Shown here: positions 1 to 6,928 of the stretch, piece after piece | Layout: every line of letters begins with the position of its first letter | Numbering within the stretch: position 1 is the first letter of the stretch | Assembly: GCA_947564305.1 (NCBI GenBank) | Contig: CANOBT010000109.1 | Location: 1-18,140, forward strand | Direction: 5' to 3' | Length of the DNA stretch: 18,140 bases | Source: an uncultured Lachnospiraceae bacterium | GTDB taxonomy: Bacteria; Bacillota_A; Clostridia; Lachnospirales; Lachnospiraceae | Notes under the pieces: model-generated | Told to the model about the DNA's origin: nothing | Databases searched by the model: none | The model's input: only the letters and a program-made list of their open reading frames with translations | Program-made: the position numbers and the translations under genes

Positions 1-137
1 TATATATAGTAAAAGGTTTTACTTTGAATGTATTTAGTATACCACCAATATCTAAAAAATTCAAGTTTTTTTTAAAATTAAGATAACATTTTAGATAATA
101 GTTTCTTAATTATTCCCATTCACAGACAATTCCAATA
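1..137. other. AT-rich gene-free left edge with small dyads
   Basis: No coding region is seen. The stretch is very AT-rich. It contains a near-perfect palindrome at 8-23 (AGTAAAA-GG-TTTTACT), and an 8-base inverted repeat ATCTAAAA (50-57) / TTTTAGAT (89-96). The 13-base word ACATTTTAGATAA occurs at 86-98 and again at 178-190, just upstream of the -10 box. These could be regulatory sites or the remains of a terminator from a gene left of the window; nothing visible decides this. Confidence 0.3.
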
Positions 138-205
138 ACCGATTAGGGACAAAAACCTACGGATTAGGGACAAGCCCACATTTTAGATAAAAAGTGTGCT
201 ATAGT
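138..205 (+). promoter_or_regulatory. Probable LytTR-activated promoter of the lanthipeptide operon
   Basis: Two copies of a 15-base element, AC(C/G)GATTAGGGACAA, lie at 138-152 and 159-173 and differ at one base. Their start-to-start distance is 21 bases, two helical turns, as for the direct repeats bound by LytTR response regulators in bacteriocin systems such as plantaricin. Downstream is a -10-like TATAGT at 200-205. The hexamer 17 bases before it (CACATT, 177-182) is not a -35 box, which fits an activator-dependent promoter with a start near 212. The operon encodes a LytTR regulator, so autoregulation is the natural reading. Binding is inferred; the repeats and spacing are directly visible. 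Confidence 0.62.
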
Positions 206-406
206 ATAGGCATCCGGCGGTTACTCTTTTCGTGTTGTCCAGTAACTTACCGTTCAAAAATGACTTTGCGTTCCTTCCAGCCCAGAGCCGCACTGTGTGA
301 CTCCTTCAATTATGTACGTAAAGCTGTTATAGGACATGCCGGATATGTAGATTGAGACAGCTAGGGTGTTCTCAGGTTCCAGGCAAAGTGTTTCAGGAAA
401 GTCTTT

Positions 407-493
407 ATGTTTCTGTCAGGCATGAGAGGCTTTCCAGGAGCGCCTGGCAAAAGGCAGGACTTTCAGGGAGTGCCCGGCATAGAAAGGGGGTAG
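407..493 (+). CDS. Possible 28-codon leader peptide with a 10-residue repeat
   Basis: A short reading frame runs from ATG 407 to TAG 491-493, one base before the ATG of the next gene at 495. AGGA at 395-398 lies 8 bases upstream, a usable ribosome site. The peptide is glycine- and proline-rich and holds an in-frame 10-residue repeat of pattern FxGxPG (phenylalanine codons at 431 and 461). The repeat is also visible in DNA: 430-449 and 460-479 match at 16 of 20 bases, 30 bases apart. There is no hydrophobic segment, so it is not an obvious secreted signal. It lies in the long leader of the lanthipeptide operon and could couple translation to the 196-aa gene. It may equally be a chance ORF over a duplicated leader segment. 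Confidence 0.3.
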   Translation: MFLSGMRGFPGAPGKRQDFQGVPGIERG

Positions 494-494
494 G

Positions 495-1085
495 ATGGAT
501 AAGGAAAAACTGGCGGTAGAAAGTATCAGGCTTGCGATGGCCAATCTTCAATTGAATGGCATGTCTCCGCAGGAAGTGCTCATAGGGAGTATCCGATATC
601 TGATAGAGTGCTGTGTTTCCGGGCAAAATGAGGGAGAAGAGTCACACAGTATGGAAACAGTCTCACAGAAAGAGGCAGCTATATTAAAACAGGCGATTCT
701 TTTTATCCAGGTTTATATTGAACTGGGATTTTCTTATGAAAGCCATGCAGGATTGTTTGAGCAGGTATTTCAGAAGGCAGGGTTGACGGAAGATGAGGTA
801 CTTTCTTTTAAACGGCGTTTTGCACGGAAGCTGAAGCTGAATAAATCCAATATTGACTCCGTACTTGGCAGATGGAATCCAAAGTATCATTCAGGTACAA
901 AAAAAGAAGTGATCAATGATATTATGGAGAAAATAAAAAATCATGAGCCAGGCGAATATTTTTACTACTCCAGGCAGAAATATTCTAAGCAGGAAGATGT
1001 CTATCAGTTAGTGGTGGAAGAGGACGGAAGTTATTTTTGCCATGTGAACAAGCAGAAGTATTATGAATTTGAGAACACGAGGTGA
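495..1085 (+). CDS. Unrecognised 196-aa cytoplasmic protein, first full gene of the lanthipeptide operon
   Basis: I do not recognise the family. The protein has no signal peptide or membrane segment. Residues 1-40 look helical. There is a charged stretch around residues 50-60, then a helical block (about 60-110), a basic stretch FKRRFARKLKLNK near 104-116, and a lysine- and tyrosine-rich C-terminus (about 150-196). The basic patch could contact nucleic acid, but no known DNA-binding fold is evident. The ATG at 495 is preceded by AAAGGGGG (483-490). The stop lies 6 bases before the response regulator, and the end of this gene (GAGGTGA, 1079-1085) supplies that gene's ribosome site, so the two are co-transcribed and probably coupled. 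The position suggests a regulatory accessory protein of the two-component system; this is inference from context only. Confidence 0.75.
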   Translation: MDKEKLAVESIRLAMANLQLNGMSPQEVLIGSIRYLIECCVSGQNEGEESHSMETVSQKEAAILKQAILFIQVYIELGFSYESHAGLFEQVFQKAGLTEDEVLSFKRRFARKLKLNKSNIDSVLGRWNPKYHSGTKKEVINDIMEKIKNHEPGEYFYYSRQKYSKQEDVYQLVVEEDGSYFCHVNKQKYYEFENTR

Positions 1086-1091
1086 GCAAAG

Positions 1092-1817
1092 ATGCAGAAA
1101 TATAAAGCGGCCATTGTGGATGACAGCCAGGATTATCGGGAAAAGGTTCAAACGGTCCTGCAGTCGATTGCCGAAAAATGTGAGAAAGCAATGGAGTGTA
1201 CGGAATTTTCCATGGCTGAGATGCTGGCATATGAACTGAGTTCAGGCGCTTATTTTGATATCTATGTCCTGGATATTGAGATGCCGGGGATGAACGGCAT
1301 GGAACTTGCACGCGGAATCAGGGAGAAGTATCCGGATGTCTGTATCATTTTTGTGACCTCATATTCCAGATTCGCCCTGGAGAGCTATGAAATTGACGCC
1401 TATCAGTACATATTGAAAGAGAAGCTGACAGAGCGGCTTCCGCGTGTTATGGAGAAGTTTTTCCGCAGGACAGCGGAGGAAACAGAGGATTCCTACTATA
1501 CGATTGAGACAAGCAGCAGAATGGAGAAAATTCGATTTAAGGATATCATCTGGATATACAAAAGCGTAAAAAATGCTGTGTTTGTGACAAAGGCGAAGTC
1601 GTATAAGCAGAGGATACCGCTGCAGGATATTTACAGAATGCTTCCACAAGGGGAATTCATATACATAGAGCGGGGAATCATTGTAAATATTTTGCACATC
1701 ACTGGTTTTGACGGGAATGAGATTGCACTTTCCAACGGTGAGGTTTTGAATGCCAGCAGGGCTTATCTCAAGAAAGTCAGGGAAGAAATTACAAGATACT
1801 GGAGCAGACAGATATAG
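1092..1817 (+). CDS. LytTR-family response regulator (AgrA/ComE-like)
   Basis: A 241-aa transcription factor with an N-terminal receiver domain (about 4-125) and a C-terminal LytTR DNA-binding domain (about 136-238). Visible receiver residues are the acidic pair D10-D11, phosphoacceptor D61 within YVLDIEMPGMNG, T89/S90 and K109. The LytTR part shows the usual order: a YYTIETSS strand, I(R)FKDIIWIYKS, FIYIERGIIVNILHI and the terminal NASRAYLKKVRE. Regulators of this class act as the output of peptide-pheromone sensor kinases and bind paired direct repeats; such repeats occur at 138-173. It lies 6 bases after the 196-aa gene and just before the histidine kinase. There is no sign of truncation. 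Confidence 0.93.
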   Translation: MQKYKAAIVDDSQDYREKVQTVLQSIAEKCEKAMECTEFSMAEMLAYELSSGAYFDIYVLDIEMPGMNGMELARGIREKYPDVCIIFVTSYSRFALESYEIDAYQYILKEKLTERLPRVMEKFFRRTAEETEDSYYTIETSSRMEKIRFKDIIWIYKSVKNAVFVTKAKSYKQRIPLQDIYRMLPQGEFIYIERGIIVNILHITGFDGNEIALSNGEVLNASRAYLKKVREEITRYWSRQI

Positions 1818-1910
1818 CGGACAAGGTGCATTTCAGCTTTGGACAGAAGAACGGTTAAAAAGATGCTTTATAGATTGGAAATAGTGGCGCAGGATTCTGG
1901 AGTTGGAATT

Positions 1911-3224
1911 ATGTTAAAAACATTAATATTAATTGGAAATGAGGCGTTTGGCCTGCTTCTTTGTATCTGTCTGGCTTATGGGATGCCCGAAGAAAAGATA
2001 GAAGAACGCACCGGAATACAGAAAATTTTTCTGCTGTTGGTAAGCACCGGCGTGATTGCCCTGAATGTGTGGAATCTGCGCTATCTTTATTATAACAGTT
2101 TCGTATGGATTCAGACGGATTTGTTTCTGATGTTTTTGTTCCGGTACAGTCCGGGCAGACACAATTTTATACGGGGCGGGATTGCAATATTGATAAAGCA
2201 TCTTACCATATATGTGGATTATGTGATCGGCTTTTTACTGGTGGGCGGCGGAAGAGTACGTTATCCGATGCGGACTGTCCTTTATAGCGAGAAGCTGGAG
2301 ATTATCATTATTTTTCTTGCAGTCAGAGCTGTGCTGCTCATCATCGTACTGGCAGCTCTTTCCAAAATAGGAGGGAGGTTTTCAGATTCCCGGCGGAACC
2401 GGGTGTTGTTGGTAACCCTGGATATTATCAGTTATATTGGTGTGTGCCTGATTCAGTATTTATTTTTAGGGGAAATTAATCATGTGCAGATTAACAGCTA
2501 TTATGTCGCACTCATGTTAGGGGTAATCCATTGCATTGTTTTTTTTATTTACGTGTCTGCGGTGAACAGGCGTGAAAAAGAGGAAAAGATTTATACAAAA
2601 AACAAATTAATGGAACTCAACTATCAAAAATTGTATGAAGAGCAAAAAAGGCTGGAGCAGACAGCGCATGATTTTAAAAATCATATCAATCTGATGATGA
2701 GGTATCTGGAAGAAGAAAAGTATGAGAAGGCGATAGAGTATGGACGGAAATTAGAAAATCCACTGGAAGTGATCAGCCAAAGAAGCTGGTCAGATAACAA
2801 AATTCTGGATACAATCCTGAATATTAAGCTGCTGGAGGCAAGAAAAAAGGAGATACAGATACATACGGAAATCGATAATATGGTGAACCTGCCGCTCTCA
2901 GATTATGATTTATGTGCAATCTTATCAAATCTGTTGGACAATGCGATTGAAGCCTGCGAGTATGTGGAACCGAAAAAGAGGGAGATTTCCGTATCCATAA
3001 AATCGATTGGACATTTGTTTATCATGAAAATTGTAAACAGTATGGAAAAGAAGCCGATCATAAGGAACGATAAGTTTCATACTACGAAAAGCGACAAGGA
3101 TGTCCATGGGATTGGATTGGAAAGTGTGGAAGCATCTATCAGTAAATATCAGGGAACCCTGCTGCTGGAGCATACCGAGGACCAGTTTTCGGCAGTGGTT
3201 TCAGTTACAGGAAAAAGTAATTAA
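1911..3224 (+). CDS. AgrC-type (HPK10, GHKL) sensor histidine kinase
   Basis: A membrane sensor kinase that probably detects an extracellular peptide and phosphorylates the adjacent LytTR regulator. The N-terminal ~215 residues hold about six or seven hydrophobic helices. They are followed by a coiled-coil-like linker (KLMELNYQKLYEEQKRLEQ), the HPK10 H-box HDFKNHI with the phosphoacceptor His at residue 253, an N-box LLDNAIEA, and a G-box HGIGLESV before the C-terminal ATPase end. The start is uncertain. ATG 1911 has GGAG 8 bases upstream and begins directly at the first helix. The same frame could open at TTG 1839 (AAGGTG upstream) or ATG 1863, adding 24 or 16 residues. No AgrB/AgrD pair is present, so the lanthipeptide encoded next is the best ligand candidate (inference). 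Confidence 0.9.
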   Translation: MLKTLILIGNEAFGLLLCICLAYGMPEEKIEERTGIQKIFLLLVSTGVIALNVWNLRYLYYNSFVWIQTDLFLMFLFRYSPGRHNFIRGGIAILIKHLTIYVDYVIGFLLVGGGRVRYPMRTVLYSEKLEIIIIFLAVRAVLLIIVLAALSKIGGRFSDSRRNRVLLVTLDIISYIGVCLIQYLFLGEINHVQINSYYVALMLGVIHCIVFFIYVSAVNRREKEEKIYTKNKLMELNYQKLYEEQKRLEQTAHDFKNHINLMMRYLEEEKYEKAIEYGRKLENPLEVISQRSWSDNKILDTILNIKLLEARKKEIQIHTEIDNMVNLPLSDYDLCAILSNLLDNAIEACEYVEPKKREISVSIKSIGHLFIMKIVNSMEKKPIIRNDKFHTTKSDKDVHGIGLESVEASISKYQGTLLLEHTEDQFSAVVSVTGKSN

Positions 3225-3248
3225 TTAAAAAAAACGGAGGAAAAACAA

Positions 3249-3401
3249 ATGCAGAATACAACACATAGAACAGAGTACATTGGAGATTTGAGAGCAGAAT
3301 TTCAGGAGATTGATAAGGCCTATGAGCATGAAAAGGCAGCAGAGGAAATCTTTTCCTTTACGGTAGACTGCTGTACGATTTATACACTTCTCTGCTGCTA
3401 A
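3249..3401 (+). CDS. lanA: Class II lanthipeptide precursor peptide (LanA)
   Basis: A 50-aa peptide with a perfect GGAGG at 3236-3240, 8 bases before its ATG, and only 13 bases before lanM. Residues 1-34 form an acidic, helix-prone leader (for example DLRAEFQEID at 13-22). The C-terminal core is SFTVDCCTIYTLLCC (36-50), with four Cys (41, 42, 49, 50) and four Ser/Thr (S36, T38, T43, T46): enough for four (methyl)lanthionine bridges. The core reads as two similar units, SxTxxCC then TxxTxxCC. No double-glycine (GG/GA) cleavage site is obvious; an Ala-Ala at 30-31 is the nearest small-residue pair. It does not match the lacticin 481 or mersacidin core patterns I know. Its identity as the LanM substrate rests on position plus composition. 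Sensing by the adjacent kinase is inferred. Confidence 0.86.
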   Translation: MQNTTHRTEYIGDLRAEFQEIDKAYEHEKAAEEIFSFTVDCCTIYTLLCC

Positions 3402-3414
3402 AGGACAGGCATGA

Positions 3415-6400
3415 ATGATGGATCAAAAGGGCTCATATTTAAGTGAACGGAATTATTTTACTGATGCCAGGAGTAAAGAGTCTGGAAAAACCGAATACTG
3501 GGAGGGGATTCTTGGAAAAGACAGGCTTTCACAGTTGGCAAAAGAGAATGAAAAAATAAGATTACATCTGGAGCAGGCACCGTACAGCGTTTTGAAAAAG
3601 AGAAAATTGTGGATAGAGACATCGGGGAAAAAGTACGGCAGGGAGAAGTTTACGGATATACTCAAAGGGGCGGAACCGTTGTTTGCACCTTTTTACCAGG
3701 ATATCCTTCAGGAAGGGCTGTCAAGATTCCGGCACAAAAGAATCACCGGAACCATCCCTTGTTCCGAACAGATTGAGAAAGATTTCCTGCGGTATACTAT
3801 GGATTGTCTGCAGAGAGTCTCTATCAGGGTCCTGATTTTGGAAATGCGTCAGATTAAAGAGGGGGACGGGCTCTGCGGAGAGGATGAAAGGGAAGAATAT
3901 CAGGATTTCCTGCGCCGGTATCTTGGGGATGAAAGCTATATCCATGGACTCTATGAACGCTATCCGGTATTATTTCGGATTCTGGAAGACCAGACAGAGC
4001 AGTGTGTGGATTATTTCTGCGAAATTATAGAACATCTGGAAACAGACAGGGAGGCTATTGAAACGCAGCTCCTGGGAGGGAAGTCTGTTACCATGCTTGG
4101 AAGTATCCGTTGTAAGCAGGGAGATGTACACCATCATGGAAAGAGCGTGGCGTCTGTCAATTTAAACGGGACAGAGGAGGTGCTTTATAAGCCCCATTCT
4201 CTGGACAATGAATGTATCTTTCAGGATCTTCTGAAAAGGGTCAGTGAAACGTATGGATTGTGGAATGAGAATATGGGTCTTAAGATTGTCAGCCGTCCGG
4301 ATTATGGTTGGGAGGAGAAGATATATTTTCAGGAGTGCGAGGCAGAGGGAGGGGTAAACCGGTTTTACGAAAGGGCGGGGATGCAGATTTTTCTGACCTG
4401 TCTTCTGCGGACGGTGGACCTGCACTGTGAAAATATGATTGCGCGGGGGGAATATCCGGTCCTGATCGACCTGGAGACATTGATTCATCTTACGGAGCAG
4501 GATACGAAACAGGATGAAGTATCCTGCTCCGTGTTAAGGTCAGGAATCCTGCCGGCATATCTGTCGGATGGCAAGGGAATCGGTCAGGATGTCAGCGCTT
4601 TGAGCGGCGAGGGCGGCAGGGAGAGCCAGATGATGATTCCGGTTATAAAAAATGCCTATACTTCACGAATGCGGATTGAGTACCGCCATGGAGTCATGGG
4701 ACAGACGCAGAACCGTGTGACGTATAAGGGAAGACCTGCACGAACCGCAGAGTATATGGAAGACTTGCTCCGTGGTTTCCGAAATGCCTATGAATGTGTG
4801 ATGGACAGCAAGGAATTGCAAAGCGTAATCCTGGAGATGGCAGAGGCCAGCGAGAGCCGTTATGTAGTTTCAGATACGATGAAATATGCGTCGCTGCTGA
4901 ACAGTTCTTATCACCCGGACCTTCTGGCAGACGGAGGAGATCGGGAACTGTTCCTTCATTCCGTCGGGTTAGTCGGAAAGACACGCAGAAAATGTCTGGC
5001 CGAATGTGAGACTGAGGCGATGCTGCGCGGTGACATTCCTTATTTTTATAGTAAAGGGCGGAATTTGATGTGTGAAAATCAGGTTTCTGCTCCCGATTAT
5101 TTTACGCATACACCGTGTCAGGCCGTCCAAAATAAAATGGCACAGTTAAGCCGGAGAGACGAACAGTTCCAGGTGAAGCTCATAGAGCTGTCAATTGCAA
5201 TTTCAGAAAAGCTTTGGAAAAGTATGCTCAATTCCGGTCGGAAAAGAAAGGACACGCAAGAGGATGCTATGAGCGGGGAACATTCAGATACGACAATCCT
5301 TTCTATCTGTGAAAAGATAGCAGGTCTCATTCTGGAAAATGTCTATGAGGATGAAGAGGGGAAACTGCAGATTCTGAGTATGGATATGTTGGAGCAGTCC
5401 AGAAGTAAGATCCGCAGGGTTAGCCGATACTTTTATGAAGGTATAGCAGGAATCGTCTTGTTTCTCTATGTGCTTGAAATGGAAAAAGCGCGGATGAACA
5501 AAACGGTGCCTGACAGAAAAGGGAGCACCCGGACCGTAAAAAAGGTATCAGAACGGCTCCTTGGGCAGTTAAAGGAGTATACAAAACATCTTGATATCTC
5601 AAAGGAAACACCAGAACTTCCCTCGGGGGAGCCGGGACGGACCGGAATGTTTGACGGGGAGTTCTCCATCGTATTTGCGTATCTTCTATTGTACGAGATT
5701 GGAAAAGAAGAGGAATACTTGGAGCTTGCGAAGCAGCATACAAAGAAGATACTGCCGCTCATACAAAAAGATAAAAATTTTGATTTGCTTGCAGGGAATG
5801 CAGGCGCAATCCTTGTCTTATTAAAATTATATGATATCACAAAGGACGGAGTATATCTAAGGATTGCCGCGGCAGCAGGAGATATCTTGTGCAGCGGAGC
5901 CGTAAAAATGGAATCCGGCGTCGGTTGGGCTGATTTCGGTAAAACGCCGCTGTGCGGCATGGCTCACGGGAACAGCGGGATACTGACCGCTCTTGCCAGG
6001 CTGTATGGGGAAACGAAAGAAACGAAATTTTACGATGTCTGCCTGCAATGTCTGGAGTACGAGGAAAGCAGGTATTCTAAGGAATTTCAGGACTGGAAGG
6101 ACCTTCGGAAAGTGGCGGCGGAATACGGACATGAAGACGGCCACGAAATGTCATGGTGCCATGGCTTTGGCGGGATTGCACTGTCACGGGTATTGGCGAT
6201 GGAAGCGCTGGACGGAAAAACAGGTGAAGAGACGGAACTGCTGCGGGGCTGTCTGGAGCGGGATATCAAGAGGGCGGTTCCCAAATTGGAAGAACATTTC
6301 CTGAGGCAGGGGATGTGTGTCTGTCATGGGACGATGGGAAACTATCGGATTATGAAGAAGCTGCAGGGATATTTTGATGAACAGACGTTAGAACGGGTGA

Positions 6401-6561
6401 GAGCGGACGTTTTTGAACAGGTCCTGTGTTGGGAGAAAGAGGAGCCGGACCTTCTGGTGCAGGAATACCATTCGCCGGGATTTATGAATGGACTGGCGGG
6501 GATTGGTTATTACTTGCTGAAAGAAATCGATGGGAGCTTGCCGGATATATTGGGATTGTGA
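3415..6561 (+). CDS. lanM: Class II lanthipeptide synthetase LanM
   Basis: A 1048-aa bifunctional enzyme that dehydrates Ser/Thr of the precursor via phosphorylation and elimination, and then cyclises with Cys thiols. The length is normal for LanM. The N-terminal dehydratase (DUF4135, lipid-kinase-like, roughly 120-620) shows a nucleotide-binding lysine in YKPHSL (K259), the catalytic D335-x-H337-x-x-N340 in VDLHCEN, and a metal Asp in LIDLET (D352). The C-terminal LanC-like cyclase (about 670-1048) shows GMAHGNSGI (848-856), SWCHGFGG (C915, H916) and CVCHGTMGN (C970, H971); the zinc ligands would be C915, C970 and H971. Adjacent ATGs at 3415 and 3418 both fit; AAAGGA at 3400-3405 favours 3415. 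All key catalytic residues are present, so it should be active. Confidence 0.97.
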   Translation: MMDQKGSYLSERNYFTDARSKESGKTEYWEGILGKDRLSQLAKENEKIRLHLEQAPYSVLKKRKLWIETSGKKYGREKFTDILKGAEPLFAPFYQDILQEGLSRFRHKRITGTIPCSEQIEKDFLRYTMDCLQRVSIRVLILEMRQIKEGDGLCGEDEREEYQDFLRRYLGDESYIHGLYERYPVLFRILEDQTEQCVDYFCEIIEHLETDREAIETQLLGGKSVTMLGSIRCKQGDVHHHGKSVASVNLNGTEEVLYKPHSLDNECIFQDLLKRVSETYGLWNENMGLKIVSRPDYGWEEKIYFQECEAEGGVNRFYERAGMQIFLTCLLRTVDLHCENMIARGEYPVLIDLETLIHLTEQDTKQDEVSCSVLRSGILPAYLSDGKGIGQDVSALSGEGGRESQMMIPVIKNAYTSRMRIEYRHGVMGQTQNRVTYKGRPARTAEYMEDLLRGFRNAYECVMDSKELQSVILEMAEASESRYVVSDTMKYASLLNSSYHPDLLADGGDRELFLHSVGLVGKTRRKCLAECETEAMLRGDIPYFYSKGRNLMCENQVSAPDYFTHTPCQAVQNKMAQLSRRDEQFQVKLIELSIAISEKLWKSMLNSGRKRKDTQEDAMSGEHSDTTILSICEKIAGLILENVYEDEEGKLQILSMDMLEQSRSKIRRVSRYFYEGIAGIVLFLYVLEMEKARMNKTVPDRKGSTRTVKKVSERLLGQLKEYTKHLDISKETPELPSGEPGRTGMFDGEFSIVFAYLLLYEIGKEEEYLELAKQHTKKILPLIQKDKNFDLLAGNAGAILVLLKLYDITKDGVYLRIAAAAGDILCSGAVKMESGVGWADFGKTPLCGMAHGNSGILTALARLYGETKETKFYDVCLQCLEYEESRYSKEFQDWKDLRKVAAEYGHEDGHEMSWCHGFGGIALSRVLAMEALDGKTGEETELLRGCLERDIKRAVPKLEEHFLRQGMCVCHGTMGNYRIMKKLQGYFDEQTLERVRADVFEQVLCWEKEEPDLLVQEYHSPGFMNGLAGIGYYLLKEIDGSLPDILGL

Positions 6562-6648
6562 TGATGCGGGCCACTGGAAATATCGTGGTTCAATAGATTC
6601 GGAAAGAATAGTATTTTTATTGTGGGATTTGCTGGCAGAATGGAGGTT

Positions 6649-6843
6649 ATGTTGAAAGAGGAAAAGAGAAAAAAATTGCTGGTTATACTATTATTGAATA
6701 GCGTGTTGTCTGCTTCATTGGCGTATGGTTTTATGGGCGGGACAGAAGTTTTGGTATATATAAAAATATTATGTGGATTTATATTCTCATTAACGCCATT
6801 ATTGGTAATCCGGTTAATTATTGTAGATTTTAAGAATTATTGA
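6649..6843 (+). CDS. Small two-helix membrane protein, unrecognised
   Basis: A protein of about 64 residues with a basic N-terminus (KEEKRKK) followed by two hydrophobic helices (about 11-29 and 35-57) and a short charged end. The start is not settled: GGAGG at 6642-6646 sits 2 bases before ATG 6649 and 5 bases before TTG 6652. A GTG at 6622 would add nine residues but has no clear ribosome site. It lies 87 bases downstream of lanM on the same strand, in sequence more AT-rich than lanM. Small membrane proteins next to bacteriocin genes are often immunity factors, so self-protection is a reasonable guess, but no family is recognised and a role in export or signalling is equally possible. Confidence 0.6.
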   Translation: MLKEEKRKKLLVILLLNSVLSASLAYGFMGGTEVLVYIKILCGFIFSLTPLLVIRLIIVDFKNY

Positions 6844-6928
6844 GTGAAGTGTTTGGGGGATTAATTGATTACGAGGTAGATGACAGAAGATCTTCATGAT
6901 CGGGTCAGAACAGGAGGAATTAAATTTT

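Noticed and set aside
260..355. 31-codon ORF in the operon leader
   Set aside because: No ribosome site, no repeat or hydrophobic character; looks like a chance frame.
430..479. 20-base GC-rich repeats as a possible CRISPR or IS end
   Set aside because: Only two imperfect copies with a 10-base gap, no spacers, no transposase nearby; better explained as a short in-frame duplication.
1911..3401. An agr quorum-sensing system with the 50-aa peptide as AgrD
   Set aside because: There is no AgrB protease, the peptide lacks the AgrD layout, and it sits directly before LanM with a Cys/Thr-rich core.
5466..5960. 164-aa minus-strand frame inside lanM
   Set aside because: It covers the LanC-like domain coding region, has no ribosome site support and no recognisable motif.
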